Source of the DNA: Oscillospiraceae bacterium
GTDB lineage: Bacteria; Bacillota; Clostridia; Oscillospirales; Ruminococcaceae
DNA: 57,489 bases
Assembly: GCA_017829005.1 (NCBI GenBank)
Contig: JAGAJF010000130.1
Coordinates: forward strand, 1-57,489
Direction: 5' to 3'
Below, in pieces: positions 1-8,028 of the stretch; positions within the stretch are counted from its first letter, which is position 1, and each line of letters begins with the position of its first letter. The notes under the pieces are model-generated. The model did no database searches and was not told where the DNA came from. It saw only the letters and a program-made list of their open reading frames with translations. The translations under genes and the position numbers were made by a program.

Positions 1-225
1 ACTGTTTCCGCTTTGTGCGGTGTCTCCGTATCTTGGTTTTCCGCAGCTGAAGCACGTGCTGTGATCTGTGCTGTTTTTATGACTGCAGTTCGGACATATC
101 CATACAGGCTCGTTTACATCGGGCTTCGGGACTGCCGTACCCGGGCGCACCATTCCGCAGGAGGTGCAGGTTTTATTTGAGTCTCTGTTTTTGAAATTGC
201 AATTCGGACAATACCACTCTGCCAT
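1..225 (-). CDS. Double zinc-ribbon protein, cut by left edge
   Basis: An open frame reads leftwards from ATG at 225-223 to the window edge with no stop, giving at least 75 residues; the C-terminus lies outside. It begins MAEWYCPNCNFKNRDSN and contains two CxxC...CxxC knuckle sets (CPNC with CTSC, then CPNC with CFSC), the spacing of RanBP2/zinc-ribbon modules joined by a Pro/Val linker. Such modules bind one zinc each and usually mediate protein or nucleic-acid contacts. An extended -10 lies just upstream at 266-274, and a GGGG stretch precedes the ATG. What follows the ribbons is not visible; in clostridia they often sit before a membrane or forkhead-associated domain, so the overall function is unknown. 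Confidence 0.75.
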   Translation of the reverse strand, partial: MAEWYCPNCNFKNRDSNKTCTSCGMVRPGTAVPKPDVNEPVWICPNCSHKNSTDHSTCFSCGKPRYGDTAQSGNS

Positions 226-265
226 AATTATACCCCATTTCAAAAAAAATTTTTTTCACAAGATC

Positions 266-274
266 ATTATATCA
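266..274 (-). promoter_or_regulatory. Extended -10 promoter for zinc-ribbon gene
   Basis: On the minus strand TGATATAAT combines a perfect TATAAT (266-271) with the TGn extension. No convincing -35 is present 16-18 nt upstream, as is usual for extended -10 promoters. The start codon at 225 lies about 40 nt downstream. Confidence 0.5.
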
Positions 275-327
275 CTTATCGCCTCAAAGCAGCGGATTTT
301 ATAACAAAATGGACTAAAAAATATTGT

Positions 328-364
328 AAAAAATCCAGCCCTCTTCAAAAGCAGAAGAAGGCTG
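328..364 (-). terminator. Intrinsic terminator of DUF3795 gene
   Basis: Arms at 336-346 and 354-364 (CAGCCCTCTTC against GAAGAAGGCTG) pair at 10 of 11 positions around a 7-nt loop. Read on the minus strand the hairpin is followed by ATTTTTTA. It lies about 45 nt after the stop of the DUF3795 gene. Confidence 0.7.
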
Positions 365-409
365 CTGCAGAACTTAACATTTTTATGCTTAACTACGGGG
401 CATACCCGT

Positions 410-763
410 TTACTTCAAAAGCTCCCTGCAGGCATTATGCATCTCCTCAAGTCTGAGGCGCTGCTCGCTGCCTTCGGGGACATAGCTTTGTATCTTATCG
501 CAGGGGAAAGCCTTGCACTCGGCGCAGAGCTTCACGTGCTTCTCCTTGCAGCATTTTCTAATCTCACAGCCCTTGCCGAACTTGTTGCAGTCGGCGGAAA
601 CTGTACGGCAGCCGCAGCAGGAGATGTCCTTTGGGTAAAATATCCTCTCTCCGTCAGAATATTCATGGGCGAGAAATCTGCGCATAGTGTCATCGTCACG
701 CTCGGTGGCGATAAAGACGGGACATTCATTGCACATTATTCCGCAGCAGGAAACTGTTTCCAT
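410..763 (-). CDS. DUF3795 cysteine-rich protein
   Basis: This 117-residue protein has about 14 cysteines in the pattern CCGIMCNECP near the N-terminus, then CCGCR, CEIRKCC and CAECKAFPC. The order CG.x.C..CP, C.GC, C.IR.C, C..C..FPC is the signature of the DUF3795 family, small cytoplasmic proteins thought to bind metal or an iron-sulfur cluster; no reaction is established. The start at 763 follows an AAAGGA site, and a sigma-A promoter lies at 822-850 with a small hairpin in the leader (GCAGG/CCTGC around 800-816). It is followed by its own terminator, so it looks monocistronic. Family assignment is good; function unknown. Confidence 0.85.
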   Translation of the reverse strand: METVSCCGIMCNECPVFIATERDDDTMRRFLAHEYSDGERIFYPKDISCCGCRTVSADCNKFGKGCEIRKCCKEKHVKLCAECKAFPCDKIQSYVPEGSEQRLRLEEMHNACRELLK

Positions 764-821
764 TTTTTATATCCATTCCTTTCGGTATCATAAGTAACAG
801 CAGGCAAATACCTGCCATATA

Positions 822-850
822 AGTTTACCATATTTGAGACTGTACGTCAA
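822..850 (-). promoter_or_regulatory. Sigma-A promoter for DUF3795 gene
   Basis: Minus strand TTGACG (845-850), 17-nt spacer, TAAACT (822-827). The -35 lies at the very end of the intergenic space, next to the stop codon of the PH-domain gene at 854. Confidence 0.6.
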
Positions 851-853
851 CCT

Positions 854-2362
854 TTAAAATCTCTCTCTGATAAGCTCCTGCACCTCTCTTATGGGCAGGC
901 TCTTTATCCGATGGCTGCCGATATGCTCCGAGCTTGTAAAAATATGCACATCGCAGGACTTGTTCATTCTCTGAAAAATATTCTGAGTTATCCGTATCTG
1001 CGCCACTCTTTCAAGGGGGACTGTGACGGTGTGGAACTCATATCCCCTGCAGTATTTGGCGCACACGCTGTCGGCGGTGATGTTAATGCCGTTGGTGCAG
1101 TAGGCGCACGCCTTCACAAGCAGCAGCCACACCGCAGGCACCTCGCATAGCACGGTCATAAATGTGATAAGCTCACGCCACTGGGGATACATCATCAGCA
1201 CAACAAAGCCTGCCGCCTGTATTGCAAGTATCAGCACAGCGGGAGGCCCTATGAAGCGCATAATATAGGTTATCTTAGGATTTATATATGTCTCGCTTCG
1301 TGAAAAGCCCGTAAGCAGCTTTTCCATTACGCTGCCCAGCCCCTTAACGCCGCCGCTTTTCGTTCCTCTGATGGAGCAGACGGGAACGAAAACGGGAAGC
1401 TCGTTTTTCCGCTTGCCATAGCCGGTGCAGTTAACATGAACTGAGGTCACTCCGAAAAGCTTCATCAAAAGGTTCTGCCGCATATCAGCAATGTTTATTT
1501 TCCTGCTGTTTATGCAGTACATTCTCTTTACGATAAAGCCGCCTGTGATGATAATGCATTTTCCCCGTCTGCTTACAGTGAAATTAAGGTGCCTGAGAAT
1601 ATTTGCGGCAAAGGATATTACAAAGCCTATGCCGATTATGACGGAGACTGCCACGCCTGCGGGGGATATTCCCGTAATGAGCCTGCCCGCAAGAGTGGTA
1701 ACAGCGTCGGACACGTTGTTTACCGCCTTGAAAAACTCTCTTTCCAGCCTGTCCCCGATAATGTCCGTGCTTCCCGACAAAGCGGTCATCAGAAGCACCA
1801 CTCCAGAAAGTGCCGAGGAAAAAAGCAGGGAAAAGGCTATAAGGCTCTTTGACGAGGCTTTGTAGGTAAAATTCATTCCCTCGGGCTTTCTGTCACGCCC
1901 GATTCCCTTGTTTCCGGGACTTCTGAATGCTGCGGACAGGATATTGAAAAGCTTTGCCCTGTCGGATCTATAGATCATAAGGCTCACATCGGCAGATGTC
2001 CTGCCTCCAGAAGCTGCGTCGGTGTCGATGTATACCTTCACCGCTCCGAATCGTATCAGAACGGGATTTTCCTCGCTGGTAACGGCGCTTACATTAAGAC
2101 ATGGTATCTTTGTATCGGTCCGGAATATCATTCCCTTTCTGACCGTTATGCTGTCCTCTTCAAACTCATAAAAGGTGAAATACCATCTTATGACCGCAAT
2201 GGCTATCATTGCAGTCACCGCAAGTATATCCCACCCTGCGCCCTGTGACCACCTGTAAAAATCAAATCTCAGTGCCGCCAAACCTCTTATAAGAGGAATG
2301 AGAAGCAGCCAGAAGTTTTTCGTGGTATATCCCAGAAGCGCAGCAGGGTGCTGTCGTCTCAC
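854..2362 (-). CDS. YdbT-like membrane protein with bacterial PH domains
   Basis: The 502-residue protein has paired hydrophobic segments near residues 15-65, about 170-250 and about 365-415. Each pair is followed by a soluble stretch of the bPH2 (DUF304) type, for example the FYEFEEDSITVRKGMIFRT block near residue 65. Three TM-pair plus bPH2 repeats match YdbT of Bacillus subtilis. There, YdbS and YdbT are encoded together, belong to the SigW envelope-stress regulon and help resist antimicrobial peptides. The gene starts 12 nt after the YdbS-like gene ends and shares its promoter at 3101-3129. The molecular activity of this family is unknown; the envelope-defence role is inferred from the Bacillus pair. 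Confidence 0.8.
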   Translation of the reverse strand: MRRQHPAALLGYTTKNFWLLLIPLIRGLAALRFDFYRWSQGAGWDILAVTAMIAIAVIRWYFTFYEFEEDSITVRKGMIFRTDTKIPCLNVSAVTSEENPVLIRFGAVKVYIDTDAASGGRTSADVSLMIYRSDRAKLFNILSAAFRSPGNKGIGRDRKPEGMNFTYKASSKSLIAFSLLFSSALSGVVLLMTALSGSTDIIGDRLEREFFKAVNNVSDAVTTLAGRLITGISPAGVAVSVIIGIGFVISFAANILRHLNFTVSRRGKCIIITGGFIVKRMYCINSRKINIADMRQNLLMKLFGVTSVHVNCTGYGKRKNELPVFVPVCSIRGTKSGGVKGLGSVMEKLLTGFSRSETYINPKITYIMRFIGPPAVLILAIQAAGFVVLMMYPQWRELITFMTVLCEVPAVWLLLVKACAYCTNGINITADSVCAKYCRGYEFHTVTVPLERVAQIRITQNIFQRMNKSCDVHIFTSSEHIGSHRIKSLPIREVQELIRERF

Positions 2363-2374
2363 GCCGCTCCCTCC

Positions 2375-3070
2375 TTATTTTTCGTCTTCGTTTTTATTCT
2401 CAACATCGGTAAAGCTGAGCTGCTCCGAGTTCATATCCTCAAAGGTAAGCTGAGTGACGCTGTCGTAGTCCCGTGCCATATCGCTAATCTCACGGGAGCT
2501 GAGAATATCCGAGCTGTCGGTATAAACATATCCGCTTTCCTCGGGGGAATACTCCACAAAATATTTTCCCTGAGGTATAGGCGCTTTCGTCTCGCACCGT
2601 TCACGGAAAAGCTCAAGTATCTCTCCGCAGTCCTTGTCCGAAAGGAAGAGTATGGGCATAGTTCCCCCAAGTGCCTTTAAGAAAATGAAGTTAAAGCCCG
2701 TATAACGTGACAGCGGAGCGGATATGCGTACTGCGTGCTGTACGGAAGAGAGCTTCATTATCCGATAGGTTCGGGTGAATATCCCCGAATAGGAAATGAC
2801 CTCTTTTTCATTTATCACATATCGTATGGACTTGTACCACATGGGCAGAAGTATTACTATAAACACCACGTAAACCGCGGCGAAAATTATCATCAGTGCG
2901 GTTATGACCCTGACGGGCAGTGCTGGGGTATCGGGCATATACTGAGGGAACTTGTCAAGAGCGTAGAGCCGCAGTATATTCAAAAGCACCAGAAGCACTA
3001 TTGTCAGCAGAAATGCTGTAACGGATATGAATTTCCTGCCCTTGGGGTCGGAATTGTAATTCCTGCTCAT
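2375..3070 (-). CDS. YdbS-like membrane protein with one PH domain
   Basis: This 231-residue protein has two strong transmembrane helices (about residues 15-35 and 48-75) followed by one bPH2 domain containing VINEKEVISYSGIFTRTYRI and SVQHAVRISAPLSRYTGF, the typical YdbS core. The C-terminal 50 residues are acidic and probably disordered. It is the first gene of the two-gene operon with the YdbT-like protein and has a clear AAAGGAGAG site before the ATG. Like its partner it is expected in the cytoplasmic membrane, acting in an envelope-associated complex; no enzymatic residues are evident. Confidence 0.8.
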   Translation of the reverse strand: MSRNYNSDPKGRKFISVTAFLLTIVLLVLLNILRLYALDKFPQYMPDTPALPVRVITALMIIFAAVYVVFIVILLPMWYKSIRYVINEKEVISYSGIFTRTYRIMKLSSVQHAVRISAPLSRYTGFNFIFLKALGGTMPILFLSDKDCGEILELFRERCETKAPIPQGKYFVEYSPEESGYVYTDSSDILSSREISDMARDYDSVTQLTFEDMNSEQLSFTDVENKNEDEK

Positions 3071-3100
3071 TGCGGCTCTCCTTTCAAATTTTTCTTTACT

Positions 3101-3129
3101 ATTATACCATATTTTACAAGGATACGCAA
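3101..3129 (-). promoter_or_regulatory. Sigma-A promoter for the PH-domain operon
   Basis: Minus strand TTGCGT (3124-3129), 17-nt spacer, TATAAT (3101-3106), with the TGG extension directly before the -10. It lies about 31 nt upstream of the start at 3070. Confidence 0.7.
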
Positions 3130-3199
3130 GTGCTTTTTATTTCCGAATATACGTTTCTCGTCCCGAAAACATTATAATTTATTCTTCTATTCTGAAATC

Positions 3200-3784
3200 T
3201 CACCGCTCCCCAAGGCTCTCAAGAATTATGACCCCCATGGTCAGCGGCAATGTGAAGCTTACACTTCCCGACGCAAAAAAGAATACCGCTGCCGTAATGC
3301 CCAGCAGGATATCCATTGTACGAAATGCCGATGATACGTCCTTCATCGGGCATAGCCTTTCTGCGGCCGCCCGCATTATCCTTCCCCCGTCAAGAGCCGA
3401 CAGAGGCAGAAGATTAAAGAGCATAAGGGAGATGTTTATCCCCGTGAATATCCTGTTGCCCGCAAGGCAGCCTGCTGCTCCGAGAAGGAGATTAACAAGC
3501 GGACCTGCCGCAAGCACCGAAATTTCCGACAGGGTGCTTCTTAGTGACAGAGGGTCGCTTTTAAGCTTTATTCCTCCGCTGTAGAAGGTTAGTCCCCGTA
3601 TCCTTATTTTAAGCGCCTTCATCGCCGCGATATGCCCAAGCTCGTGAAGGGCAATGGAAACTGCCGCCATTGCCGCCGTTTCGGAAAATGCGCTTTGGAG
3701 CAGCAAAAGCGCCCACACCGCAAAAAATCCGAAGGTCAGTCTGAAATGTATCCCTTTTGCATAAAAATCCGGTCCGCTGTCCAT
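3200..3784 (-). CDS. Site-2-protease-like M50 metallopeptidase
   Basis: A 194-residue intramembrane zinc protease. It shows HELGH at residues 47-51 (zinc ligands and catalytic Glu) and LSALDGGRI further on, the third-ligand motif of S2P/M50 enzymes, with four or five hydrophobic helices between. It is compact, of the SpoIVFB-like or S2P-core type without PDZ or CBS domain. The start at 3784 is chosen over an upstream ATG at 3886 because a GAAAGGA site lies 8 nt before it and family homology begins there. Such proteases release membrane-tethered regulators or sigma-factor inhibitors; the substrate here is unknown, and its neighbours are the PH-domain operon and murA. Confidence 0.85.
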   Translation of the reverse strand: MDSGPDFYAKGIHFRLTFGFFAVWALLLLQSAFSETAAMAAVSIALHELGHIAAMKALKIRIRGLTFYSGGIKLKSDPLSLRSTLSEISVLAAGPLVNLLLGAAGCLAGNRIFTGINISLMLFNLLPLSALDGGRIMRAAAERLCPMKDVSSAFRTMDILLGITAAVFFFASGSVSFTLPLTMGVIILESLGER

Positions 3785-3865
3785 AGAAAAAATCCTTTCG
3801 GAAAATGATAGATATAATATGCTTTTTCGGGGTAAAATATGACCGGAGGCTCTTATATCGCAAAA

Positions 3866-3913
3866 GGTTACAAGATGGTTACACAAAATTGTGATTATTA
3901 CAAATCGGTTACA
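3866..3913. promoter_or_regulatory. Paired GGTTACA direct repeats, candidate operator
   Basis: GGTTACA occurs at 3866-3872, 3877-3883 and 3907-3913, with a degenerate ATTACA at 3897-3902. Box starts are 11 nt apart within each pair, one helical turn, the geometry used by OmpR/PhoB-type response regulators. The pairs sit upstream of both the M50 gene and murA. Confidence 0.35.
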
Positions 3914-4048
3914 AAATTCACCCTTCGGATTTTACCGAAAAAAAGCAGACGGGTATTTTTTTGTACAGAATGACATTTATTTCAAATGTTCACAGAAAAT
4001 TTCCGTCAGATTTATTAGAGAAAAATGCTTTTAATTTGGGCTGCAATG

Positions 4049-4057
4049 TGCTATAAT
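4049..4057 (+). promoter_or_regulatory. Extended -10 promoter for murA
   Basis: TGCTATAAT at 4049-4057 is a perfect extended -10; the -35 region is poor. It predicts a leader of about 65 nt before the TTG start at 4129. Confidence 0.6.
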
Positions 4058-4090
4058 AGTTAATGCAATGAGTGAAGCTCATAATATATC

Positions 4091-4112
4091 GCTGCAAATG
4101 CATATTTGCAGC
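4091..4112 (+). promoter_or_regulatory. Leader hairpin next to murA ribosome binding site
   Basis: GCTGCAAAT (4091-4099) and ATTTGCAGC (4104-4112) form a perfect 9-bp stem around a GCAT loop. It ends 3 nt before the GGGAG ribosome binding site at 4116-4120, so it could modulate murA translation or stabilise the 5' end. No alternative anti-hairpin is obvious. Confidence 0.55.
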
Positions 4113-4128
4113 TACGGGAGATTTTACT

Positions 4129-5415
4129 TTGGAAAAGTTTATTATAAAAGGCGGCAGACGTCTTGAGGGAGAGGTAGAGATAAGCGGCGCAAAGAACGCT
4201 GTTGTGGCTATTATCCCTGCTGTTATACTTGCGGACGGTCCCTGCGTGCTTGAAAATATTCCGAATATCAGCGACGTTTCCATTTCCCTGCGTATCCTTT
4301 ACGAAATGGGTGCGGACGTACAGAAGCTGGACAAGAATACTTACCGCATTGACGCAGGAAACATCAAGGACCCCGTTGTCCCCTACGAGCTTGCCCGTCA
4401 TATGAGGGCTTCCTATTATTTCCTGGGAACTCTTCTCGGCAAATTCGGCAGAGCAAGAGTCTCCATGCCGGGCGGCTGCTATCTGGGCGACCGGCCCATT
4501 GACCAGCATCTCAAGGCTTTCTCTGCTCTGGGCGCTGCCTGCACACTGGATAACGGTATGATAGACATCTGCGCCGATTCCCTTATCGGTTCTCAGATAT
4601 ATTTTGACAAGATAACCGTGGGCGCTACCATCAATGCTATGCTTGCTGCTGTTAAGGCTACGGGTCTCACCGTTATCGAGAATGCCGCAAAAGAGCCTCA
4701 TATCGTCGATCTCGCCAATTTTCTCAATTCCATGGGTGCGGATATCATGGGCGCAGGCACCGACGTTATCAAGATAAGAGGCGTTAAGCACCTTAAAGGC
4801 ACCACCTATGCCATTATCCCCGATCAGATAGAGGCAGGCACATATATGGTCGCGGCGGCTGCCACAAAAGGAAATGTGCTTATTAAAAATGTTATTCCCA
4901 AGCACCTTGAGTCTATTACTCAGAAGCTTGCCAAGATCGGCGTTAATGTGGAGGAATTTGACGACAGCGTGAGAATTTCCGTTGACGGTCCTCTCGTTAA
5001 GACAAGCATCAAGACTATGCCCCACCCCGGTTTCCCTACTGATATGCAGCCTCAGATATCTACTCTCCTCTGTCTTGCGGAGGGTACCAGCATCGTTACG
5101 GACGAGATATTCAACAACCGTTTCCGCTATGTGGACGAGCTGAGACGTATGGGTGCGGATATTTCCGTTGAGGGCAGAGTTGCCGTTATCGAGGGTGTGG
5201 GAAAGCTTATGGGTGCGCCTGTTACCGCTCCCGACCTGAGAGCAGGCGCTGCTCTTATCATTGCGGGACTTGCCGCAGGTGGCGTTACCGAAATAGACGA
5301 TATTTACCACATCGAACGTGGCTATGAGGACATTGAGCGTAAGCTCAGGGCGCTGGGTGCGGATATCGAGAAAAAGACTGTTCCCGGCAGCTCGGTACGC
5401 AAGGTGGCGCTGTGA
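4129..5415 (+). CDS. murA: UDP-N-acetylglucosamine 1-carboxyvinyltransferase
   Basis: Catalyses the first committed step of peptidoglycan synthesis: transfer of enolpyruvate from phosphoenolpyruvate to UDP-GlcNAc in the cytoplasm. The 428-residue length fits the family. It has the N-terminal GGRRLEGEVEISGAKNA block and the active-site loop PGGCYLGDRPIDQHL with the catalytic cysteine that fosfomycin modifies. DMQPQ and the late RAGAALIIAG segment are also typical. I start it at the TTG at 4129, because GGGAG lies 8 nt upstream and the protein then begins MEKFIIKGG as in homologues; the upstream in-frame ATG at 4072 would translate the leader hairpin. It is transcribed alone, with a promoter at 4049 and a terminator at 5444. 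Confidence 0.95.
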   Translation: MEKFIIKGGRRLEGEVEISGAKNAVVAIIPAVILADGPCVLENIPNISDVSISLRILYEMGADVQKLDKNTYRIDAGNIKDPVVPYELARHMRASYYFLGTLLGKFGRARVSMPGGCYLGDRPIDQHLKAFSALGAACTLDNGMIDICADSLIGSQIYFDKITVGATINAMLAAVKATGLTVIENAAKEPHIVDLANFLNSMGADIMGAGTDVIKIRGVKHLKGTTYAIIPDQIEAGTYMVAAAATKGNVLIKNVIPKHLESITQKLAKIGVNVEEFDDSVRISVDGPLVKTSIKTMPHPGFPTDMQPQISTLLCLAEGTSIVTDEIFNNRFRYVDELRRMGADISVEGRVAVIEGVGKLMGAPVTAPDLRAGAALIIAGLAAGGVTEIDDIYHIERGYEDIERKLRALGADIEKKTVPGSSVRKVAL

Positions 5416-5443
5416 TTTTTTTAAAAGTCAATTGAAAATGTTT

Positions 5444-5481
5444 AGAGGACTGACACGAATTGTGTGCCGGTTCTCTTTTTT
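5444..5481 (+). terminator. Intrinsic terminator of murA
   Basis: AGAGGACTGACAC pairs with GTGCCGGTTCTCT at 12 of 13 positions, counting two G-T wobbles, around a short loop. A run of T follows (5475-5481). Confidence 0.8.
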
Positions 5482-5562
5482 ATTCCACATAGTTCTAAAG
5501 ACAAATGCGACAATGGTAAAAATCAATATAATAGCTTTTGCGTGAGAAAAATCGCAGTTTAC

Positions 5563-5591
5563 TTGACATTAAAAGTTAATTAAGTTATAAT
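5563..5591 (+). promoter_or_regulatory. Perfect consensus sigma-A promoter
   Basis: TTGACA (5563-5568), 17-nt spacer, TATAAT (5586-5591). Both hexamers and the spacing match the consensus exactly, predicting strong expression of the exported protein that starts at 5718. Confidence 0.85.
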
Positions 5592-5717
5592 ATTATTAGC
5601 GATATCCCGCCGAAAATATTAACTTTTTGTAAATATAAGAATACTTTGAAAAATTTTCCTGTGTTTAATTGTTTACTATACAGATGACCCGAATTTATGC
5701 AGAAAGGACGCTTTGAT

Positions 5718-7961
5718 ATGAAAAACAGACGGAGAAAAATCCTGAGCCTATCCCTTTGCACCGCTATGCTCCTTACCGCCCTGCCCTTTGCGGAGGTAAA
5801 TGCCGCCGACAGCAATACTTCCACTCAGGAAAGCAGGGAGACTGCCGAACTGAAAGCTGCCATAAGCGAGGTAAAAAAGAGGATAAACATTCCCAAGGAA
5901 CTGACAAAGTTTGACTATGAGACCGAGACAAGCTATGAAACCACATATTACAGGCTCGTATGGTACAGTCAGAAAAAGAACGACTACGGCGACCTGTACA
6001 CCGACAAGTCAATCACCGTTGAATATTTTAACGGCTTCATAAGCGGATACAGCTATTATGATATAAACATAAGCCGAAGCTCAAAGCCTGCCTTTGCAAA
6101 GCTTTCTCCCGAGGAGCAGGAGAAGTGTGTAAAAAAACATCTGAAAGCACTTAATCCCGAGCTCAAGGGAAATATGGTCATTGAAAGAGATACAGAGGAA
6201 CTTAGCCTTTACGACCGTACTGTTTATTACAATCTCTGGCGTGAAGAAAACGGAATTTATTTCGGCAGCAACATCGGAAATATAGAAATTGACAGGGATA
6301 CAGGAAAGCTTCTTAGCTTTGAGCTTACCTGGTGGAATGACGCAAAATGTCCCGACGCTTCAAATATACTCTCCGAGCAGGAGGTCACTCAGATATATGC
6401 CTCAAGAAAGCCTCTAGGGGTGCGCTACAGCCTTTTCACCGATTCGAAGTATGACTCCGAAAAAAGAGAATGGGTATACACAAGCTTCATTCTCCCCGTT
6501 TATTATCCCACGGTGGACGGCGAAAATATGATAGACGCAATTACGGGCAATTACACCTCCTACTATGACGATAGGGAAAAATATTCCTACACCGATGCCT
6601 ACAACTGGAAAGACAGTGACTATGAGGATGATGAAATATGGGCATATGAAGGTGTTGATGGCGATGGCGAATATATCGAGGATTACAGCGATGCGGAGCT
6701 TGAAGCAATTGACAAGGAAAACAAATACATAAGCGCAGAGCAGGCTTTGAAGATAATAAAGGACAACAAGTATATCAAGTTCAACAAGGAGCTTGTTCAG
6801 AGCAGTGCTTATATCAGCAGCTACACCGATGACAAGGGTAAAGAAAAGGTCTCAAAGGTCTTTAGCTACGAATTCTCCACCGATGATGAAACTAAGGACA
6901 GCATTTATCTCAGCGTTGCAATGGACGCTTTTGACGGTCATATCATAGGCTTTAACAAAAGCTATTATTACGGAGACAAAAGCCCCAATAAAAATGTGAA
7001 GCCTGTGAGCAAGACCTCCGCTGTGTCTGTTGCCGAGAAAGCCGCTGAGTATTTTATCGGGGACAAGGCTAAGGAGTACAGAGAGGACAGCGTTTGGAAC
7101 GATAACTCAAAGGAAGTGAGCAAGAGGATTTATTTTACAAGATATGTAAATGACATTCCCACCGACTTTGATGATATGAAGATCACCGTTGACTCAAGGG
7201 GCGAGGTACTGAGCTTTTCCCACACATATCACGATATGAAGTTTCCCAAGGGTAAGCTTGTGTCTGAGGAGCAGGCTTATGAGAAGCTTTTTGAGAATAT
7301 GAAGCCCGAGCTTTTTTATCACGGCTTTACCGATCTGCAGATGAAGTCCCACGTTTATCTTACCTATGAATTTGAAAGCTCCTATTTCATCAATGCTCTT
7401 ACGGGCGAGCGTATTTCATATGACGGAACGCCTTATTACTCGAACTGCGCCGAAAAGCCTGCTGCCAAGGAAGCAAAGCTTTACACCGACATCAAGGGGC
7501 ACAAGTACGAAAAGGAAATAAAAACCTTGTGGGATCACGGTATTCGTCTGACGGACAGCGAAAAGCTTGACCCCGACGGAGCAATTACTATGGGAGAATT
7601 TATTGAGCTTATCGAAAGCGTGATATTGTATGAGGAGCTTGATGATTATTATGAGAATAACCCGAAGCTGAAGGAAAAGCTTACCTACAAGGAGCTTGCA
7701 AAGCTGTATGTATACATCTATGCAAAGGGCTGCTTTGAGGCAGGCGGGATAGAGGGCATTTTTGCTCCGCCTTACAAGAATGTTCCCACCTCTGACCCAT
7801 ACTGCGGTTATATTGCAATTGCCAAATCAAAGGGGTTTATTTCTCACGGCACTTCTTTCAGCAAGGACAAAACTATTTCAAGAGCCGAAGCTTTGAAGGC
7901 GATTTATGATTATATTGCAGCCGAAAAGGGAATGAAGCTGTATGAGATATTTAATATCTGA
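5718..7961 (+). CDS. Exported protein with YcdB/PepSY-like repeats and SLH domain
   Basis: The 747-residue protein begins with a Sec signal peptide (MKNRRRKILSLSLCTAML, then a stretch ending VNAADS). The body holds tandem YcdB/YcdC (PepSY-like) domains, recognised by repeats of the type WYSQKK...ITVEYFNGFISGYSYYD and ISAEQALKII...Y. The last 150 residues contain S-layer-homology segments (LYTDIKGHKYEKEIKTLWDH; GYIAIAKSKGFISHGTSFSK; TISRAEALKAIYDYI). Such proteins are retained on the cell wall, where PepSY-like domains are thought to bind peptides or restrain proteases. The start at 5718 is preferred over 5697 because AGAAAGGA lies 9 nt before it. It is monocistronic, between a perfect promoter and a bidirectional terminator. 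Confidence 0.8.
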   Translation: MKNRRRKILSLSLCTAMLLTALPFAEVNAADSNTSTQESRETAELKAAISEVKKRINIPKELTKFDYETETSYETTYYRLVWYSQKKNDYGDLYTDKSITVEYFNGFISGYSYYDINISRSSKPAFAKLSPEEQEKCVKKHLKALNPELKGNMVIERDTEELSLYDRTVYYNLWREENGIYFGSNIGNIEIDRDTGKLLSFELTWWNDAKCPDASNILSEQEVTQIYASRKPLGVRYSLFTDSKYDSEKREWVYTSFILPVYYPTVDGENMIDAITGNYTSYYDDREKYSYTDAYNWKDSDYEDDEIWAYEGVDGDGEYIEDYSDAELEAIDKENKYISAEQALKIIKDNKYIKFNKELVQSSAYISSYTDDKGKEKVSKVFSYEFSTDDETKDSIYLSVAMDAFDGHIIGFNKSYYYGDKSPNKNVKPVSKTSAVSVAEKAAEYFIGDKAKEYREDSVWNDNSKEVSKRIYFTRYVNDIPTDFDDMKITVDSRGEVLSFSHTYHDMKFPKGKLVSEEQAYEKLFENMKPELFYHGFTDLQMKSHVYLTYEFESSYFINALTGERISYDGTPYYSNCAEKPAAKEAKLYTDIKGHKYEKEIKTLWDHGIRLTDSEKLDPDGAITMGEFIELIESVILYEELDDYYENNPKLKEKLTYKELAKLYVYIYAKGCFEAGGIEGIFAPPYKNVPTSDPYCGYIAIAKSKGFISHGTSFSKDKTISRAEALKAIYDYIAAEKGMKLYEIFNI

Positions 7962-7973
7962 CAGAAATTAACA

Positions 7974-8017
7974 TAAAAAGTATCGCCGGGAAAGCTTTTT
8001 CCCCGACGATACTTTTT
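7974..8017. terminator. Bidirectional terminator
   Basis: AAAAAGTATCG with CCGGG pairs with CCCCG and CGATACTTTTTT, giving a long stem with A-runs on one side and T-runs on the other. It serves the plus-strand SLH gene and the minus-strand pgsA gene, which converge here. Confidence 0.85.
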
Positions 8018-8028
8018 TATTGCCAAGA

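Larger units (their letters stand above)
3785..4128. other. Divergent intergenic region, M50 gene / murA
   Basis: 344 nt without a gene. It holds four TTACA boxes (3868, 3879, 3898, 3909), which form two pairs with an 11-nt period; three of the four read GGTTACA. A short CACAA/TTGTG inverted repeat lies between the pairs. The region also holds the murA extended -10 and the murA leader hairpin. No small ORF with a ribosome binding site was seen. Confidence 0.6.
5416..5717. other. Intergenic region after murA
   Basis: 302 nt holding the murA terminator, a perfect consensus sigma-A promoter and a leader of about 120 nt for the SLH/YcdB protein. The leader is AT-rich and I see no strong conserved structure in it. 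Confidence 0.6.

Noticed and set aside
4072-4128. Upstream ATG extending MurA by 19 residues
   Set aside because: It would translate the leader hairpin, has no ribosome binding site and adds residues absent from homologues; TTG at 4129 is better supported.
4060-5310. Long minus-strand open frame opposite murA (416 codons)
   Set aside because: It is the antisense shadow of murA: low-complexity His/Asn/Arg-rich translation, no ribosome binding site, and the plus-strand frame has full family homology.
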